Notes under the pieces: model-generated
The model's input: only the letters and a program-made list of their open reading frames with translations
Databases searched by the model: none
What the model was told of the DNA's origin: nothing
In this document: positions 6,580 through 8,313 of the stretch, in pieces
Layout of the letters: each line of letters begins with the position of its first letter
Numbering within the stretch: position 1 is the stretch's first letter
NCBI GenBank assembly: GCA_964601355.1
Contig: CAZRNB010000124.1
Span: forward strand, 1-8,313
Length of the DNA: 8,313 bases
Source of the DNA: CAZRNB01 sp964601355
Lineage (GTDB): Bacteria > Planctomycetota > Phycisphaerae > Sedimentisphaerales > Anaerobacaceae
Direction: 5' to 3'
Program-made: the position numbers and the translations under genes

Positions 6580-7946
6580 AAGAGCAAAAGAGCGTAATTC
6601 TGGTTGTTGATGACGAGCGTGATCACGCAGACGGGATCGTTGAAGCGCTTGAAAAGGTGCCTGTCAAGGCAATCGCTGTTTATAATGGTAAAGACGCGTT
6701 AGAGATTGTGCGCAATCAACAGGTTGACGTTGTCGTTACCGATTTGAAATTGGGCAATAGCTTTGACGGAATGACAATACTGGAAGAAGCAAAGAAACAT
6801 GACAATAGAACTGAGGTTATCTTAATAACCGCTTACGCAACTATTGATACCTGTAAGCAGGCCATAAGACAGGGGGCGTTTGACTACCTTGTCAAGCCGA
6901 TAGATATTGATCAGCTTCGTGCTTTAGTGGTTCAGGCTGGCCGAAAAGCCTCAGCAGCTTACGTTCGACGGGCTGAAACCGACAAGGCTAAAGAAAAAGA
7001 TTTTGAATTTGATGGGATATGGGGTGCAAGCCCCACGATGAAAGGTGTATTTGAGGTGCTGCGACGCGTAGCGCCGACCAACATATCGGTTTTAATAGAA
7101 GGCGAGTCAGGAACAGGCAAAGAGCTGACGGCAAGGGCTATACATAACAACTCATATCGCCGTGATAAACCCTTTAGGCCGGTAAATTGCGCCGGCCTTT
7201 CTGAGACCTTACTGGAGAGCGAGCTATTCGGTCATACTAAAGGCGCCTTTACCGGTGCATCCTCCTACAGAAAGGGTTTATTTGAAATAGCCGACAAAGG
7301 AACGCTGTTTCTGGACGAAATCGGTGATATGCCGCTGAATATGCAGGCCAAGCTGTTGCGTGTTATTGAAGATGGTGTCGTTATACCGGTAGGCTCGAAT
7401 AAGCCAATTGTCGTGGACGTTCGCATCATTAGCGCAACAAACCATGATTTGAAGGAGCTTATAGAAGAAAAAAAATTCAGGCAGGATTTATACTTTAGAA
7501 TAAAGGGTGTAAATATTTCGCTTTCGCCTCTGCGCGACAGGGCAGAAGATATACCCGTTCTTGCGGAGTATTTTCTCAAAGAGGCCGTCGCTGAAACAGG
7601 CTCAAAAGTCACTACTATAACCGGTGCCGCGATGACTATTCTTTCGAGCTATGACTGGCCGGGTAATATTCGGCAGTTGCGAAATTCTATCAGGACGATG
7701 GTTGTAATGTGCGACAGAGACAAGATTGATATAACGGATATTCCACCTGAAATAGCAAAAAGGCCTCAATTGACGGCAGGCAGCAGGACGTCATCCACAC
7801 TGGCAGGCGTCTCCCTGAATGAGCTGGAAAAACAAGCCATCATAGAGACATTAACAAAAAACCAGGGCAACCGTGAAAAAGCCGCGAAAATCTTAGGCAT
7901 CGGCGAAAGAACCCTCTATAGAAAAATAAAAGAATACAATCTTTAA
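6576..7946 (+). CDS. Sigma-54-dependent response regulator, NtrC family
   Basis: This 456-residue transcription activator would be phosphorylated by the upstream kinase and then use ATP to open sigma-54 RNA polymerase promoters. The receiver domain (about 6-122) has the acidic pocket D12/D13, phosphoacceptor D56, T85 and K107. The AAA+ domain (about 147-385) has Walker A GESGTGKE (176-183), the sigma-54-contacting GAFTGA loop (223-228), Walker B GTLFLDEIGD (242-251), the arginine-finger region FRQDLYFRI (301-309) and WPGNIRQLRN (361-370, usually WPGNVRELxN). A Fis-type helix-turn-helix lies at about 412-456 (REKAAKILGIGERTLYRKIKEY). Because GAFTGA is intact, it should be a true sigma-54 activator. 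It begins at TTG 6576, which shares two bases with the kinase stop codon (TTGA). A GTGAGGA Shine-Dalgarno at 6563-6569 supports this rare start and implies coupled translation. The target genes are not visible in the window. Confidence 0.96.
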   Translation: MKEQKSVILVVDDERDHADGIVEALEKVPVKAIAVYNGKDALEIVRNQQVDVVVTDLKLGNSFDGMTILEEAKKHDNRTEVILITAYATIDTCKQAIRQGAFDYLVKPIDIDQLRALVVQAGRKASAAYVRRAETDKAKEKDFEFDGIWGASPTMKGVFEVLRRVAPTNISVLIEGESGTGKELTARAIHNNSYRRDKPFRPVNCAGLSETLLESELFGHTKGAFTGASSYRKGLFEIADKGTLFLDEIGDMPLNMQAKLLRVIEDGVVIPVGSNKPIVVDVRIISATNHDLKELIEEKKFRQDLYFRIKGVNISLSPLRDRAEDIPVLAEYFLKEAVAETGSKVTTITGAAMTILSSYDWPGNIRQLRNSIRTMVVMCDRDKIDITDIPPEIAKRPQLTAGSRTSSTLAGVSLNELEKQAIIETLTKNQGNREKAAKILGIGERTLYRKIKEYNL

Positions 7947-7969
7947 GCCATAGATACCTTGGGTACAAG

Positions 7970-8017
7970 TTTCACGGATTTCACAGAAAAATATTGCCAC
8001 GAATGAACACAAATAAA
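7970..8017. repeat. Degenerate 9- and 10-bp tandem repeats
   Basis: TTTCACGGA and TTTCACAGA stand side by side at 7970-7987. CACGAATGAA and CACAAATAAA follow at 7998-8017. The second pair resembles the CCACGAATGAACACGAAT-type intergenic repeats that I recall from many environmental genomes, here decayed. No terminator hairpin with a U-tract is seen between the regulator gene and the next gene; only a weak TACC/GGTA stem (7955-7965) is present. Confidence 0.45.
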
Positions 8018-8040
8018 AAAGCAGAAACATATCTTCCTAT

Positions 8041-8051
8041 ACAATAATTGT
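8041..8051. promoter_or_regulatory. Short perfect palindrome upstream of the last gene, possible operator
   Basis: ACAAT-A-ATTGT is a perfect 11-bp palindrome centred about 33 bp before the start of the last gene, in AT-rich DNA. TACAAT (8040-8045) within it resembles a -10 hexamer, but no matching -35 is seen. It could be a protein-binding site or chance. Confidence 0.2.
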
Positions 8052-8078
8052 TATAAATGTGTTAAATTATAGGATTGT

Positions 8079-8313
8079 ATGGTAAAGGATAGCATAGATA
8101 TCCAGCCTCCCTTTGCAAAAAAGGAAAGGGAATTTGTTTCTCGAAATAAGAGTATTTATACTCAGAGAAGAGATTTTGATAGAAAAGGACTTTTAGAAAA
8201 AGAAACTTGGAAGTTAGATAATGGAAGAGTAGTTGTTGTTTTAGATGATGGCGTATATATTTCCAAACGAAAGGCTGAGGAACTTGGAATGCAGCATATT
8301 GAACCTTCTGCTA
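8079..8313 (+). CDS. Hypothetical protein, 3' end beyond the window
   Basis: An open frame begins at ATG 8079 and runs off the right edge after 78 codons. An in-frame TAG at 8070-8072 bounds the start, and AGGA (8071-8074) lies 4 nt upstream as a weak, rather close ribosome binding site. The visible part is hydrophilic and begins MVKDSIDIQPPFAKKE. It contains a likely beta segment (NGRVVVVLDDGVYIS, about 48-62) and then a short charged helix (KRKAEELGM). No signal peptide, membrane segment or catalytic motif can be seen, and I do not recognise the family. Its base composition is clearly more AT-rich than the regulator gene before it, resembling the genes at the left edge, so it probably belongs to another accessory block. 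Confidence 0.6.
   Translation, partial: MVKDSIDIQPPFAKKEREFVSRNKSIYTQRRDFDRKGLLEKETWKLDNGRVVVVLDDGVYISKRKAEELGMQHIEPSA

Overview
The window looks like a bacterial chromosome segment in which a conserved housekeeping and regulatory core (about 2990-7946) is flanked on both sides by AT-richer accessory DNA that is cut by the window edges. All genes are on the + strand. The core is rpsO (ribosomal protein S15), pnp (polynucleotide phosphorylase), a small soluble histidine kinase, and an NtrC-type sigma-54-dependent response regulator. The rpsO-pnp order is ancient and widespread. The kinase ending (GSGLGLPTAKKIIEAHNG) and the short-period intergenic repeats remind me of Planctomycetota, especially uncultured Phycisphaerae-like lineages. 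This is an impression from memory and is only moderately supported.

Left part (1-2664): three tightly packed genes, probably one operon. They are a 5'-truncated lysine/glutamate-rich coiled-coil-like protein, a 332-residue protein I cannot name with a possible Rossmann/methyltransferase-like N-terminal half, and a 376-residue radical SAM protein with a CxxxCxxC cluster motif. The spacing is 2 nt, then a 10-nt overlap. This is the best candidate for an undescribed system in the window. Its function is not deducible from sequence alone.

Middle intergenic region (2665-3185): no convincing gene. It holds a 7-bp-period degenerate repeat, a dispersed-type palindromic repeat (ATTCCCGC...GCGGGAAT), a cluster of small hairpins, a near-consensus sigma-70 promoter (TTGCAA, 16-nt spacer, TATAAT), and a leader of about 160 nt with a bulged hairpin upstream of rpsO.

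Core (3186-7946): rpsO and pnp are separated by 98 nt that are mostly one imperfect 55-nt hairpin built from heptamer repeats, at the position where E. coli carries an RNase III-processed stem-loop. The kinase gene follows pnp after 62 nt. The regulator starts inside the kinase stop codon (TTGA overlap), so the two form a translationally coupled two-component pair. The kinase has no membrane segment and almost no N-terminal sensor region, so it probably reads a cytoplasmic cue or depends on a partner.

Right edge (7947-8313): a short intergenic region with degenerate 9- and 10-bp repeats, then the first 78 codons of an AT-rich, unrecognised gene that runs off the window.
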